A DNA stretch of 64,000 bases, taken from NCBI RefSeq assembly GCF_030694575.1, contig NZ_JAUYUS010000100.1:1-64000 (forward strand). The letters run 5' to 3'. The notes under the pieces were generated by a model. That model had not been told where the DNA came from. It made no database searches and saw only the letters and a program-made list of their open reading frames with translations. How positions within the stretch are numbered: the first letter of the stretch is position 1; every line of letters starts with the position of its first letter. The DNA is from Parvibaculum sp. Lineage in GTDB: Bacteria > Pseudomonadota > Alphaproteobacteria > Parvibaculales > Parvibaculaceae. Both the position numbers and the translations under genes were made by a program. This document shows, piece after piece, positions 42,521 through 51,727 of this stretch.

Positions 42521-42672
42521 GGCAGCTCCCCAGCTAAGAAACGGAACCGGGACTTTAGCATGGCCCGCACCGGAAGTTTCACCCTCCGAGAAGCCAAAAA
42601 TCCAGCGATTGGGAAGCTTTTCACCGTGCCAAATCAGGCGCAAAAAAGTGCCAAATCGCGCGCCGCGCTACA
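42521..42672. other. prophage right-end sequence with transposase sites
   Basis: This short stretch holds two inverted copies of the end core, GTGCCAAA at 42626-42633 and 42648-42655, 22 bases apart. A weaker third match (GCCAAAA) lies near 42595. It is the right attachment end, with the prophage finishing CTACA at 42672, next to AGAT of the host. Confidence 0.7.
42646..42672 (-). repeat. prophage right end
   Basis: Read inward, the end starts TGTAGCG with the core TTTGGCAC after 17 bases, the same spacing as the left end. AGAT follows immediately in host DNA. Confidence 0.75.
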
Positions 42673-42741
42673 AGATAAAGCGTCCGGTCCCGGAATCGGG
42701 CCAATTTGTCTGACCAATTTGTCTGACATGTATCGGGGGGA

Positions 42742-42834
42742 TGGCGGAGAGGATGGGATTCGAACCCACGGTACAGCTTTACACTGTACAACGGTTTAGC
42801 AAACCGCCGCCTTCAGCCACTCGGCCACCTCTCC
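42742..42834 (-). tRNA. tRNA-Ser (GCU anticodon)
   Basis: The acceptor stem GGAGAGG pairs with CCTCTCC. The anticodon loop reads TTGCTAA with anticodon GCT. A long variable arm is present, as in class II tRNA-Ser, and the TTCGAAT T-loop and an encoded CCA end are visible. It decodes AGC and AGU. The prophage right end lies about 70 bases away, but it is not inserted into the tRNA. Confidence 0.95.
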
Positions 42835-42901
42835 GGCTCCCCGTGTATGCCCAAGATTGGGCGCCGCATCAAGCGCGATTCCGGGCAAGGCCCCGGGCTC
42901 G

Positions 42902-43795
42902 TCAGCCTTTCGGCTTGCCGTGGTAGCGAATAAGCCCTTCCTGCGCTACCGAGGCGACGAGCTTGCCGTCCCGCGTGTAGAGGCTGCCCCGGTTGAAACC
43001 GCGCGCGCCCGAGGCGCTCGGGCTGTCCTGCGTATAAAGCAGCCACTCGTCGCTCCGGAATGGCGCATGGAACCACATAGCGTGGTCGAGGCTCGCGGAC
43101 TGCAGCTTCCCCGACAGCCAGCTCACCCCGTGTGGACGGATGCAGGTATCGAGCAGCGTCATGTCCGAAGCATAGGCGGCGATGCACTGGTTGAGCGCGA
43201 TGTCGTCGCCGACGCTCTTGCGCGCCCGAAACCAGACATGCTGAAACGGCTCCATCGGCGCCGGATCGATATAGTCCTGCGGATTGACCGGACGGATTTC
43301 GATCGGCCGCGGACGCGCGAAATGCTTTGCAATTTCCGGCGGCAGCCGCGACTCGATGGCTTTCCTCAGTTCCCGCTCGTTCGGCAGGTCTTCCGGCTGC
43401 GGCACATCGGGCATCGTGCTCTGGTGCTCGAAGCCCGTCTCCGGCGTCTGAAACGACGCGGCCAGATTGAATATCTGCTTTCCGTGCTGGATGGCGACGA
43501 CCCGCCGCGTGGTGAAGCTCTTGCCGTCGCGCGCGCGATCGACCTCATAGACGATCGGCACCTTCGGATCGCCCGGCCGGATGAAATAGGCGTGAAGCGA
43601 ATGACAGACCCGCTCCTCCACCGTCCGGTACGCGGCGACCAGCGCCTGCCCGATCACCTGCCCGCCGAACACGCGCTGCCAGCTCACATCGGGGCTGTGG
43701 CCCCGGAACAGGTTCATCTCGATCCGCTCGAGATCGAGAAGCTCGATCAGGTCTTCGACGGCGGACTGGTCGGCTTCGGGGGAATTGTCGGTCAT
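42902..43795 (-). CDS. tesB: acyl-CoA thioesterase II (TesB-like)
   Basis: A 297-residue double hot-dog thioesterase. The N-terminal half contains RVFGGQVIGQALVAAYRTVE and SLHAYFIRPGDPKVPIVYEV. The C-terminal half has YASDMTLLDTCIRPHGVSWL (the Asp of the catalytic triad region) and LQSASLDHAMWFHAPFRSDE. It hydrolyses medium- and long-chain acyl-CoA to free fatty acids. The length is normal for the family. No operon partner is evident. Confidence 0.93.
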   Translation of the reverse strand: MTDNSPEADQSAVEDLIELLDLERIEMNLFRGHSPDVSWQRVFGGQVIGQALVAAYRTVEERVCHSLHAYFIRPGDPKVPIVYEVDRARDGKSFTTRRVVAIQHGKQIFNLAASFQTPETGFEHQSTMPDVPQPEDLPNERELRKAIESRLPPEIAKHFARPRPIEIRPVNPQDYIDPAPMEPFQHVWFRARKSVGDDIALNQCIAAYASDMTLLDTCIRPHGVSWLSGKLQSASLDHAMWFHAPFRSDEWLLYTQDSPSASGARGFNRGSLYTRDGKLVASVAQEGLIRYHGKPKG

Positions 43796-43901
43796 GGCCT
43801 CTCCTGCGGCGCGGGCGCTACGGAAGGCCGGAACATAAGCGCAAGGCCCGGCGCTGTCACCGGCTTTGGCTGAACCGCAAAATACAAGGAAATGCGAGCC
43901 G

Positions 43902-44171
43902 TTACTGGTGGGCCAGCCACTCGCGCGCCTGGCGTTGCGCCTCGGCGATCTGCGCCGGCGTCATCTCGACCGTCAGCTCCGCCCGGCATGTCCGCGCGGG
44001 CAGACTGCCCTGCATCGCCGCCAGGTTGAACCACTTGTGAGCCGTAACGAGATCCACCTCGACGCCGTTACCGGTCGAATACATCAGCCCCAGATTATAA
44101 AGCGCATCACACTTGCCACCTTCGGCGGCAAGCTCGCCTTTCTCGAGCGTATCGAGCTGCATGCGAGCCAT
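43902..44171 (-). CDS. Sel1-repeat protein, short
   Basis: An 89-residue protein with one or two Sel1-like repeats: CDALYNLGLMYSTGNGVEVD, then LVTAHKWFNLAAMQGSLPAR. The rest is a helical tail. Sel1 repeats mediate protein contacts. No signal peptide, so probably cytosolic. The partner is unknown. Confidence 0.75.
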   Translation of the reverse strand: MARMQLDTLEKGELAAEGGKCDALYNLGLMYSTGNGVEVDLVTAHKWFNLAAMQGSLPARTCRAELTVEMTPAQIAEAQRQAREWLAHQ

Positions 44172-44349
44172 GTGCGTTCTCTCCTCAGGATATCGGCTTC
44201 AAGCCCAGTGATTGCCGTATCGGCGGAACGTCGAGTTCTGCCCCCCGCAATCAATTTCCATGACCCCGCTGAAAAAATGGTTAACGGCCGCCCTCATGTT
44301 TCCTCATGGTGAGCGGCCGTTAAAGAATCCATCGAGAGATCGGCCGTCC

Positions 44350-44982
44350 TCAGACCTTCGGAACCGCCATGCCGCGCTGCACCGCCGGCCGCGCGCCGAC
44401 GGCGGCCAGCCAGCGTTTCACATTCGCGCCCTCACCCACAATTTCGGGCTTCCCCTGCGCGATCAGGTCGAATGCGACCGCGAGCCAGGGATATGTCGCC
44501 ATGTCGGCAATGGAGTAATCGCCACCCATATATTCGGCCTTGCCGAGCCGTGTATCGAGCACCTTGATGAGGCGCGCCGCTTCGGAAATGTAGCGATCGA
44601 TGGCGTAGGGAATTTTCTCGGGCGCCGCATTGACGAAGTGGCTGGCCTGCCCAAGCATCGGCCCGACGCCACCCATCTGCCACATCAGCCATTCGAGCGT
44701 CTTCGCGCGTTGCTCGCCTTTGGCGGCGAGGAACTTGCCGGTCTTCTCCGCGAGATAGAGGAGGATGGCGCCGGACTCGAACACGGAAAGCGGACCGCTG
44801 TCGGCGTCGCGATCGACGATGGCGGGGATGCGATTGTTGGGGCTGATCTTCAGGAAGGCCGGTTCGAACTGCTCGTTCTTGCCGATGTTGACGGCATGCA
44901 CTTCATAGGGAAGCCCTGTCTCCTCGAGCATGATGGAGACCTTGCGGCCGTTCGGCGTCGTCCATGTGTAGAGATCGATCAT
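44350..44982 (-). CDS. glutathione S-transferase, Nu class (YfcG/YghU-like)
   Basis: A 210-residue GST. The N-terminal thioredoxin-like domain begins [20 protein letters not shown], with the TPNG active-site motif of Nu-class GSTs. NNRIPAIVD and [10 protein letters not shown] bind the GSH backbone. The C-terminal helical domain contains [11 protein letters not shown]. It likely acts as a disulfide-bond reductase. I start at the ATG at 44982 (MIDLYT). A second gene of the same class lies 600 bases upstream. Confidence 0.9.
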   Translation of the reverse strand: MIDLYTWTTPNGRKVSIMLEETGLPYEVHAVNIGKNEQFEPAFLKISPNNRIPAIVDRDADSGPLSVFESGAILLYLAEKTGKFLAAKGEQRAKTLEWLMWQMGGVGPMLGQASHFVNAAPEKIPYAIDRYISEAARLIKVLDTRLGKAEYMGGDYSIADMATYPWLAVAFDLIAQGKPEIVGEGANVKRWLAAVGARPAVQRGMAVPKV

Positions 44983-45111
44983 CGTTCTCGCCTTTCGCAT
45001 ATGCGAGAAGCGCACGGATCGTGCCGCCCCCCGCCGGATATCTGGTCGCCGGGATATGGGGAGGGCACCGCGCGTCGGCGAGATAAAAAATCCGGCACGG
45101 ACAGCGAAACG

Positions 45112-45471
45112 TCAGTACTCGACCGTCAATTCGACGTGATGATGCCGGTGTTTCGCGCAGACATATGGCCGCAGGCTGTATTCGCCCGCCGCAAGTTCGA
45201 GTCCCAGCGCCTGCTGCGGCAACAGGAAATCGCCAACCGACTCACCCTCGGCATTCAGGATGGAGAAGCCGTAAGTCGCATCCATCACCCGCACCACCTT
45301 GCCCGCGCGCGGCAGTACCAAGCTGCGTCCCCACGCCTGCTCGGTGCCATAGGCGTCTTTCATCTGCAGCGTACCCGTCGCCGTCACGGTTTCCGCCGAG
45401 GCGGCACCCGTCAACGCCGCACCGGCCAGCGCCAGTCCGGCAATCGCCGCAATCGTCGGTCGTTTTCGCAT
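45112..45471 (-). CDS. small exported protein, unknown
   Basis: A 119-residue protein. The N-terminal signal peptide (KRPTIAAIAGLALAGAALTGAASA) is probably cleaved near residue 25. The mature part is beta-rich and ends in a His-rich segment (CAKHRHHHVELTVEY), which may bind metal. The start is the second Met, at 45471. It lies between the two GST genes on the same strand. No family recognised. Confidence 0.65.
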   Translation of the reverse strand: MRKRPTIAAIAGLALAGAALTGAASAETVTATGTLQMKDAYGTEQAWGRSLVLPRAGKVVRVMDATYGFSILNAEGESVGDFLLPQQALGLELAAGEYSLRPYVCAKHRHHHVELTVEY

Positions 45472-45585
45472 CGGGCAACCTCGCAAAGCCTGAACGCACC
45501 GCGTGAAAGGCAAACAGCGCCCCCGGTTTCCCGGAAGCGCTGCAAGCTTATCATATGAGGAGGGGCCGTTAAGCCCCGCACCCTC

Positions 45586-46377
45586 TTATTGTGCGCGTTG
45601 TCCGAAAAGGATCTTGCGAGCCTTCTCGGCTTCCTTGGATTCGTCACCGATGGTGCCCCGGCGCCAATCGCGACCGAGGGCAAATCCCCGTCTGACGGCC
45701 GGGCGGGCACTGACCCGCTCGAACCAGTCTTTCAGGAATGGGAAATCGTCGATCTGCTGGCCCTGGTTCTTGTAGGGTACGATCCAGCCCCAGCAGGCCA
45801 TATCCGCGATCGAGTAGCGGCCGGCGAGGTAGTCGCGGTCCTTCAGGCGCTTGTTCATCACGCCGTAGAGCCGGTTGACCTCGTCGGTATACCGTTTGAT
45901 CGCATAGGGGATCTTTTCCTGAGCGTACTGACGAAAATGATGGGCTTGGCCCGCCATGGGACCAAGCCCAGCCATCTGCCAGAACAGCCATTGGTCGACC
46001 TCAACTCTCGAGCGCTCGCTGTCGGGATAGAATTTCCCTGTCTTGCGCCCGAGATATTGAAGGATTGCCCCCGACTCGAAGATCGAGATCGGTTTCCCCC
46101 CTGGACCGCCGGGGTCCACGATGGCCGGCATCCGATTGTTCGGCGCGATCTTCAGAAAGGATCGCTTGAACTGATCGCCAACACCGATATTCACCGGCTT
46201 GACCTCGTAAGGCAGCTTGCATTCCTCAAGCATGATCGAAACCTTCCAGCCGTTAGGTGTCGGCCAGTAGTAGAGATCGATCAGCTTGGCGTCGCCCCGC
46301 TTTGTCGCGGGACTCCGCCTCGCTGAGGAATGTTTCGCCGCTGCCTTCGCAGGCTTCGGCCGGCGTCTATCGCTCAT
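45586..46377 (-). CDS. glutathione S-transferase, Nu class, with basic N-terminal extension
   Basis: A 263-residue GST. It has a basic 32-residue extension ([20 protein letters not shown]) before the GST fold at [40 protein letters not shown] and the C-terminal [11 protein letters not shown] match YghU-type enzymes. The extension resembles the adjacent H1-like protein in composition. The downstream part continues past the fold with [12 protein letters not shown]. It may protect against peroxides. Confidence 0.9.
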   Translation of the reverse strand: MSDRRRPKPAKAAAKHSSARRSPATKRGDAKLIDLYYWPTPNGWKVSIMLEECKLPYEVKPVNIGVGDQFKRSFLKIAPNNRMPAIVDPGGPGGKPISIFESGAILQYLGRKTGKFYPDSERSRVEVDQWLFWQMAGLGPMAGQAHHFRQYAQEKIPYAIKRYTDEVNRLYGVMNKRLKDRDYLAGRYSIADMACWGWIVPYKNQGQQIDDFPFLKDWFERVSARPAVRRGFALGRDWRRGTIGDESKEAEKARKILFGQRAQ

Positions 46378-46386
46378 TGCGGCGCT

Positions 46387-46860
46387 TTAGGCCGCCTTCT
46401 TGCGAGCTGCGGGCTTGCGCTTCGCAGCAGGCTTCTTGGCGGCGGGCTTGCGCTTCGCCGGTGCCTTCTTCGCGGCGGTCTTGCGAGCAGCCGGCTTCTT
46501 GGCGGTCGTCTTCTTCGCGGCGGGCTTGCGCTTCGCCGGCGCTTTCTTGGCGGCCGTCTTCTTGGCTGCGGGCTTCTTCGCAGCCGGCTTCTTCTTGGCT
46601 GCGGGCTTCCGCTTCGCAGGCGCCTTCTTGGCGACGGTCTTCTTCGCCACGGCCTTCTTCACGGTCTTCTTGGCAGCGGGCTTCTTCTTCGCTGCCGGCT
46701 TCTTCTTGGCCGGGGCCTTCTTCGCGGCCGTCGTCTTGGCGGCGAGCTTCTTCACGGTCTTCTTCGCAGCCGGCTTCTTCTTGGCTGCGGGCTTCTTGGC
46801 GGCCGGCTTTTTGGCGGCGGCGGCCTTCGGCTTAGCTTTCGTCTTCGTGGTGGTAGCCAT
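46387..46860 (-). CDS. histone H1-like Lys/Ala/Pro-rich protein
   Basis: A 157-residue low-complexity protein built of AAKKPAAKK-type repeats from [20 protein letters not shown] to the end, with no hydrophobic core. This composition matches histone H1-like DNA-binding proteins of alphaproteobacteria and some other bacteria, which condense DNA. It is 9 bases upstream of the GST gene and could share a transcript. The lysine-rich repeats resemble the C-terminal tail of TopA later in this window. Confidence 0.8.
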   Translation of the reverse strand: MATTTKTKAKPKAAAAKKPAAKKPAAKKKPAAKKTVKKLAAKTTAAKKAPAKKKPAAKKKPAAKKTVKKAVAKKTVAKKAPAKRKPAAKKKPAAKKPAAKKTAAKKAPAKRKPAAKKTTAKKPAARKTAAKKAPAKRKPAAKKPAAKRKPAARKKAA

Positions 46861-47079
46861 GTTTCTCTAGCTCCTGATGTGCCGTTTTGTTTGGCGACAA
46901 TCCATTTACTCGCAACGCACACATTGCTGGCGCCCTCGTACCCCTCAGGCGCTCGCGAATAATATGAGCGCCGAATTTGCGCTCGGCAACACAATGCAAA
47001 GGTTTTGTGCAAGCGCGCCCGTTCCCACTCTTCAGGTAAAGTGGTTTACAAACGGTTCACTTGGGGGCCGAAATTTTCG

Positions 47080-48597
47080 TCAGCCGTCGGACGATAGCCC
47101 GAGTTTTCGCGCCAGAATTTCGTTCACGACGCGCGGATTAGCCTTGCCAGACGTGGATTTCATGATTTGACCGACAAACCATGCGGCAAGTTGAGGCTTG
47201 ACTTTTGTTTGCTCGACTTTATCGGGGTTTGCGGCGATGACGGCGTCGATCGCGGCCTCGATTTCCCCAAAATCCGTGACTTGCTGCAGGCCTTCATCCT
47301 TGACGATTTTGGCCGGGTCTCGACCCGTTTTGTACATCGAATCAAAAACCTGCTTCGCGATTCGCCCCGAGATCGTCCCGTCCGAGATGAGATCGATGAG
47401 CTCTCCGAGCTGTTTTGCGGTCACCGGAGTCTCCTCGATGGAGTGCCCTTCGCGGTTCAGCGCGCCGAAGAAATCGCCCGTCACCCAGTTCGCCGCGAGC
47501 TTCGCATCGCGCCCTTTCGCGACCGCTTCGAAGAAGTCGGCACGCGCCGCTTCGCCGACCAGCACGGTCGCGTCATATGGCGATAGGCCATACTCGGATA
47601 TCAGCCGGGCCTTTTTCTCGTCCGGAAGTTCCGGCAGCGACGCCTTGATCGCGTCGACATCGTCCTGCAGCAGTTCCAGCGGCAGAAGATCGGGATCGGG
47701 GAAGTAGCGATAGTCATGCGCCTCTTCCTTGGAGCGCATCGAGCGCGTCTCGCCCGTCTTCGGATCGAAAAGCCGCGTTTCCTGCGAGATGCTGCCGCCT
47801 TCTTCCAGGATTTCGATCTGCCGGCGCGCCTCGTATTCGATCGCCTGCCCGATGAAGCGGATCGAGTTCACATTCTTGATTTCGCAGCGTGTGCCGAGCG
47901 GAGTGCCGGGCTTCCGCACCGAAACGTTAACGTCCGCGCGCAGGCTTCCTTCTTCCATGTTGCCGTCGCACGTGCCGAGATAGCGCAGGATCGTTCTGAG
48001 CTTCGTCACGTAAGCCCTTGCTTCGTCTGCGGAACGCATGTCCGGCTTTGAAACGATTTCCATCAGCGCAACGCCCGAACGATTGAGATCGACGAAGCTC
48101 ATCGCCGGATGCTGGTCGTGCAGGCTCTTGCCCGCATCCTGTTCCAGGTGCAGCCGTTCGATACCGACCGTCACCGTCCGCCCGTCCTTCATGTCGAGCA
48201 CGACTTCGCCCTCGCCCACGATCGGGTGTTTGTACTGGGAGATCTGGTAGCCCTGCGGCAGGTCCGGATAGAAGTAGTTCTTCCGGTCGAACACCGAGCG
48301 CAGGTTGATCTGCGCCTTGAGGCCGAGCCCGGTCCGCACCGCCTGCTCCACGCAATAGCGGTTGATGACCGGCAGCATGCCCGGCATCGCCGCGTCGACG
48401 AAGCTCACCTGCGTGTTCTGCTCCGCGCCGAACTTGGTGGAAGAAGCCGAGAAAAGCTTGGCGTTCGACGTCACCTGGGCGTGAACTTCGAGCCCGAGAA
48501 TGATCTCCCAGTCGCCCGTCTGCCCTTTGATCAGGTCTTCCGGCCGCGCCTCGCGCTTGCGCATCGTGCGCTCGAAATCGCTCACCATCGTTGTCAT
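47080..48597 (-). CDS. gatB: Asp/Glu-tRNA amidotransferase subunit B
   Basis: A 505-residue GatB. It has the catalytic Mg-binding core: [20 protein letters not shown], then [27 protein letters not shown]-type [10 protein letters not shown] and [16 protein letters not shown]. The C-terminal YqeY-like tail runs to [20 protein letters not shown]. It phosphorylates and amidates the mischarged Glu- or Asp-tRNA with ammonia from GatA. The ATG at 48597 overlaps the gatA stop (ATGA). Confidence 0.95.
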   Translation of the reverse strand: MTTMVSDFERTMRKREARPEDLIKGQTGDWEIILGLEVHAQVTSNAKLFSASSTKFGAEQNTQVSFVDAAMPGMLPVINRYCVEQAVRTGLGLKAQINLRSVFDRKNYFYPDLPQGYQISQYKHPIVGEGEVVLDMKDGRTVTVGIERLHLEQDAGKSLHDQHPAMSFVDLNRSGVALMEIVSKPDMRSADEARAYVTKLRTILRYLGTCDGNMEEGSLRADVNVSVRKPGTPLGTRCEIKNVNSIRFIGQAIEYEARRQIEILEEGGSISQETRLFDPKTGETRSMRSKEEAHDYRYFPDPDLLPLELLQDDVDAIKASLPELPDEKKARLISEYGLSPYDATVLVGEAARADFFEAVAKGRDAKLAANWVTGDFFGALNREGHSIEETPVTAKQLGELIDLISDGTISGRIAKQVFDSMYKTGRDPAKIVKDEGLQQVTDFGEIEAAIDAVIAANPDKVEQTKVKPQLAAWFVGQIMKSTSGKANPRVVNEILARKLGLSSDG

Positions 48598-50072
48598 GCT
48601 TTCCACCACGCTTCGGGTGCCGCCTTGAAATCCGCCGCCTGCTCGATCGCATAGGCCGCCTTGAGCAGCGTCTCTTCGTCGAATGTCCGCCCGATCAGTT
48701 GCAGTCCGAGCGGCAGTCCGTCGCTCGAAAGCCCGGCGGGAACCGAAATGCCCGGCAATCCGGCCAGGTTCACCGGCACCGTGAACACGTCGTTCAGGTA
48801 CATCGACAGCGGATCGTCGGTTTTTTCGCCGATGGCGAACGCCGCGGAGGGCGCCGTCGGCGTCAGCAGCACGTCGACCTCGGAGAACGCTTCCGCGAAA
48901 TCCCGCGCGATCAGCGACCTCACCTTCTGCGCCTTCAGGTAATAGGCGTCGTAATAGCCCGCCGACAGCACATAGGTGCCCATCAGCACGCGCCGCCGCA
49001 CTTCCGCGCCGAAGCCCGCCGCCCGCGTCTTCTCGTACATGTCCGTGATGTCGTGCCCGTCCACCCGCAGCCCGTACCGCACGCCGTCATAGCGCGCGAG
49101 GTTGGAGGAGCATTCGGCGGGCGCCACGATGTAATAGGTCGGCAGCGCATATTTGGTATGCGGCAGGCTCACTTCCTTGACCGTCGCACCGGCCGCCTTC
49201 AGCCACTCGATGCCGCGCGTCCAGAGTTCGTCGATCTCGCCCGGCATGCCGTCGACCCGGTATTCCTTCGGAATGCCGACGCTGAGGCCCTTGATGCTCT
49301 GCCCGAGTACCGCCTCGTAGTCCGGCACCGCGCGGTCGACGCTCGTCGTGTCCTTCTCGTCATGTCCCGCCATGGAACCCAGCATGATCGCCGTGTCGCG
49401 CACGTCGCGGCCGATCGGCCCCGCCTGGTCGAGCGACGAGGCGAACGCGACGATCCCCCAGCGCGAGCAGCGCCCGTATGTCGGCTTGAGGCCCACCGTG
49501 CCCGTGAACGCCGCCGGCTGGCGGATGGAGCCGCCCGTATCCGTCGCCGTCGCCGCGAGGCAGAGCCCCGCCGCCACCGCCGCCGACGAACCGCCCGACG
49601 AACCGCCGGGCACAAGCTTCGCATCCGATCCCTTGCGCCGCCACGGATTGACCACGGAGCCGTAATGGCTCGTCTCGTTCGACGAACCCATGGCGAACTC
49701 GTCATTATTGAGCTTGCCGAGCATCACCGCCCCGTCGCGCCACAGATTGGCGGTAACGGTCGACTCGTAAGCCGGCTTGAACCCGTCGAGGATATGGCTG
49801 CACGCCGTCGTCAGCACGTCCTTCGTGCAATAGAGATCCTTGATGCCGAGCGGCAGCCCTTCCAGCGGTCCGCCCTCGCCCTTCGCGAGCTTCGCGTCGG
49901 ACGCCTTCGCCATCTCCATCGCCTTGTCGGCCGTCACCGTCACATAGGCGTTGAGCGGCGCGGCGGCCTCCATCTCCTTGAGATAGGCGCCGGTCAGCTC
50001 CGTGGAGGTGATCTCTTTCTTCTTCAGCGCGTCGCGCGCGCCGGCGAGCGTCAGTTTTGTCAGGTCGCTCAT
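48594..50072 (-). CDS. gatA: Asp/Glu-tRNA amidotransferase subunit A
   Basis: A 492-residue amidase-signature enzyme. The Ser-cisSer-Lys triad is K78 (GLPLGIKDL), S158 region (GGSSGGSS) and S182 (GGSIRQPA). It releases ammonia from glutamine for GatB. It lies between gatC and gatB, and the gatC stop is 3 bases upstream of the gatA start, so all three form one operon. Confidence 0.96.
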   Translation of the reverse strand: MSDLTKLTLAGARDALKKKEITSTELTGAYLKEMEAAAPLNAYVTVTADKAMEMAKASDAKLAKGEGGPLEGLPLGIKDLYCTKDVLTTACSHILDGFKPAYESTVTANLWRDGAVMLGKLNNDEFAMGSSNETSHYGSVVNPWRRKGSDAKLVPGGSSGGSSAAVAAGLCLAATATDTGGSIRQPAAFTGTVGLKPTYGRCSRWGIVAFASSLDQAGPIGRDVRDTAIMLGSMAGHDEKDTTSVDRAVPDYEAVLGQSIKGLSVGIPKEYRVDGMPGEIDELWTRGIEWLKAAGATVKEVSLPHTKYALPTYYIVAPAECSSNLARYDGVRYGLRVDGHDITDMYEKTRAAGFGAEVRRRVLMGTYVLSAGYYDAYYLKAQKVRSLIARDFAEAFSEVDVLLTPTAPSAAFAIGEKTDDPLSMYLNDVFTVPVNLAGLPGISVPAGLSSDGLPLGLQLIGRTFDEETLLKAAYAIEQAADFKAAPEAWWKA

Positions 50073-50075
50073 CGC

Positions 50076-50363
50076 TTACTCCACCACCTTCGGCACCACA
50101 TAGAACCCGTCCTCGGAGTTCGGCGCGTTGCGCGTCACTTCCGCCTGCAGGTTCTGCACGGCCACCACGTCGTCCCGCATCTTCATGGCGACGGCGACGG
50201 CGCTCGTCATCGGCTCCACGCCCGACGTGTCCACCTCGCCGAGTTGCTCCACCCAGTCGAGAATGCCGTTGAGTTCCTTCGCAAGCGCTTCCAGCTCATC
50301 GTCCCGCACGGCTATCCGCGCAAGCCGGGCGATGTGCCGGACCGTTTTCTGATCGACCGACAT
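50076..50363 (-). CDS. gatC: Asp/Glu-tRNA amidotransferase subunit C
   Basis: A 95-residue GatC: VRHIARLARIAVRDDELEAL, then LNGILDWVEQLGEVDTSGVE and the C-terminal NSEDGFYVVPKVVE. It wraps GatA and GatB and stabilises the complex. The start is the ATG at 50363 (MSVDQK), preceded by GGCGG; the longer frame is not conserved in character. It is first in the gatCAB operon. Confidence 0.95.
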   Translation of the reverse strand: MSVDQKTVRHIARLARIAVRDDELEALAKELNGILDWVEQLGEVDTSGVEPMTSAVAVAMKMRDDVVAVQNLQAEVTRNAPNSEDGFYVVPKVVE

Positions 50364-50568
50364 GGGTCCGCCTTTGTTGGTGGTCGGAAAGGGGCCGGCG
50401 AAGGCCGGAAGCCTGCGGGCGCCCCTTGCTCGTTGAATCGCGGGGGAACATAACAAGCCGAGGCCCCGCGCCGCAACGGCGCACCTCTATATATATGTAC
50501 CCGCCGATTGCCTCCCGCGCGCGCCCCGCCTATGGTCCGCGCGTCGGATATTATTCAAGGATCGCAAC

Positions 50569-50589
50569 CACTTGAGCCCCAATCTGAAG
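50569..50589 (+). repeat. upstream copy of the 21-bp direct repeat
   Basis: The copy carries TTGAGCCCCAATCTGAAG at its core, beginning with the original ruvX TTG codon at 50572. It is now separated from the rest of ruvX. Confidence 0.8.
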
Positions 50590-50623
50590 TCATTGTGCGA
50601 AGTTCGTCAGTAGCTTGTGGGAT

Positions 50624-51103
50624 ATGACGAAATTGCGCACCATCGCTCGGGAGCAAAGCTTGGCCGTGCAATGGGAGGGCTCCGTGGATCACTTTGCACT
50701 TTTGTTTCGTCTAAACTCAAACCATTGGAAGGATTGGCGATCAGACCTAAGAGACCATCCAGAGCAATGGTTTCGTACGGGCCGCCGACGGCCACAGGAA
50801 ATATCGGCAGGCATTCCTGCGATCATTCTTGGAACCGGCTCGCTAGGGCTCGTCGGCTATGGCAAGACGATTTCGGCGGTCCACACCAAAAGCGACCCCA
50901 ATTGGCATCTAGCACCGAAGGAGCATCAAGACTGGTACAAGCAATCCGAAAGTCGGGTAGAGGTTCGAATCGTGATCGCCAGATGCCCGCTGGAACGCTT
51001 AATCTCCAATTCGGTTGTCGATCACATTCGTCGAACTCGCCGGGAAACCGCAACTTGGCTTACTTCCGAGCAATACCGCGAATTTCGCTCAATGATGCCG
51101 TGA
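50624..51103 (+). CDS. unknown protein carried by the small insertion (possible PUA/EVE-like fold)
   Basis: A 159-residue protein ([20 protein letters not shown] at the start). The middle, [20 protein letters not shown], resembles the small beta-barrel of PUA/EVE-like proteins that bind modified bases or RNA, but this is tentative. Basic residues are clustered in the C-terminal helix ([16 protein letters not shown]). It is the only gene within the repeat-bounded unit and has a lower GC content than its neighbours. The start is an ATG at 50624; a TTG at 50615 is possible. Confidence 0.5.
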   Translation: MTKLRTIAREQSLAVQWEGSVDHFALLFRLNSNHWKDWRSDLRDHPEQWFRTGRRRPQEISAGIPAIILGTGSLGLVGYGKTISAVHTKSDPNWHLAPKEHQDWYKQSESRVEVRIVIARCPLERLISNSVVDHIRRTRRETATWLTSEQYREFRSMMP

Positions 51104-51152
51104 TCACCTTGACGCCTACATCAATCAATCACGCCCGCCGTTGGGGCGTCAG

Positions 51153-51173
51153 CACTTGAGCCCCAATCTGAAG
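51153..51173 (+). repeat. downstream copy of the 21-bp direct repeat
   Basis: This copy supplies the first six codons of the present ruvX frame, starting with TTG at 51156. The bases before it (GGGGCG) may act as a new ribosome site. Confidence 0.8.
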
Positions 51174-51626
51174 CCTCTGGAAGAGCTGAAACCCGGCCTG
51201 AAGCGCAACCAGCGCCTGATCGGCGTCGATCTCGGCTCGAAAACCATCGGCCTTGCCCTCTCGGACGTCTCCCTTTCGATCGCCAGCCCGCTCGAAACCA
51301 TCCGCCGGACGAAGTTCACCGCCGACGCAGAACGCCTCATCGCGCTCGCGAAGCAGCACGACGCCGGGGCCCTCGTCTTCGGCCTGCCGCTCAACATGGA
51401 CGGCACCGAGGGGCCGCGCTGCCAGTCCACCCGCGCCTTCGTCCGCAATCTCGAAAAACTGACCGATCTGCCCATCGCCTTCTGGGACGAGCGCCTCTCC
51501 ACCATGGCCGTCACCCGCACTCTGCTCGACGCCGACGCCAGCCGCGCGCGCCGTGCCGAACTCGTGGACAAGATGGCCGCCGCCTACATCCTCCAAGGCG
51601 CCCTCGACCGCCTGCGGAAGCTCTGA
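51156..51626 (+). CDS. ruvX: Holliday junction resolvase-like / 16S rRNA processing nuclease (YqgF)
   Basis: A 156-residue RNase H-fold protein: [20 protein letters not shown], then [40 protein letters not shown] and [16 protein letters not shown], with the catalytic Asp and Glu in the usual places. It matures the 5' end of 16S rRNA. The frame has no ATG; the TTG at 51156 lies in the direct repeat, and a TTG at 51141 is also in frame. Its original start was probably at 50572 before the insertion. Confidence 0.85.
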   Translation: MSPNLKPLEELKPGLKRNQRLIGVDLGSKTIGLALSDVSLSIASPLETIRRTKFTADAERLIALAKQHDAGALVFGLPLNMDGTEGPRCQSTRAFVRNLEKLTDLPIAFWDERLSTMAVTRTLLDADASRARRAELVDKMAAAYILQGALDRLRKL

Positions 51627-51727
51627 GCCAGCATCATCATTGCGAGAAGCGCGACAGCGCGGCGAAGCAATCCAGGGGCGGCAAGGGCAGAGCTGCAATT
51701 CTTCTACAATCTCGTCCCGGCCGGTCT

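Larger units (their letters stand above)
8397..42672 (+). mobile_element. Mu-like transposable prophage (about 34.3 kb)
   Basis: Both ends begin TGT, and exactly 17 bases in each carries a TTTGGCAC core; they face each other as inverted repeats. The tetranucleotide AGAT lies immediately outside both ends, as a possible target duplication. Inside are a CI/Ner switch, a MuA-type transposase, a MuB ATPase, a Mor activator, lysis genes and a full Mu-type head and contractile tail set in the usual order. No essential gene is obviously broken, so it may be functional. It is inserted in the intergenic region between the carbonic anhydrase gene and tRNA-Ser. Confidence 0.93.
50569..51173 (+). mobile_element. 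584-bp unit inserted at the 5' end of ruvX, bounded by 21-bp direct repeats
   Basis: A 21-bp sequence that spans the TTG start of ruvX occurs at 50569-50589 and again at 51153-51173. Between the copies lie about 563 bases with visibly lower GC and one ORF. The outer copy sits downstream of a plausible ribosome site (AAGGA at 50557-50561) and now reads only 13 codons before a TAG at 50611-50613. The inner copy restores ruvX. This looks like insertion with target duplication; no transposase is inside. Confidence 0.65.

Noticed and set aside
42673-42834. tRNA-Ser as the attachment site of the prophage
   Set aside because: The element encodes a MuA-type transposase, not a tyrosine integrase, and ends about 70 bases before the tRNA without duplicating part of it.
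46400-46962. Plus-strand Leu/Phe- and Gly-rich ORFs opposite the H1-like gene
   Set aside because: They are mirror translations of the AAKKPAAKK repeats.
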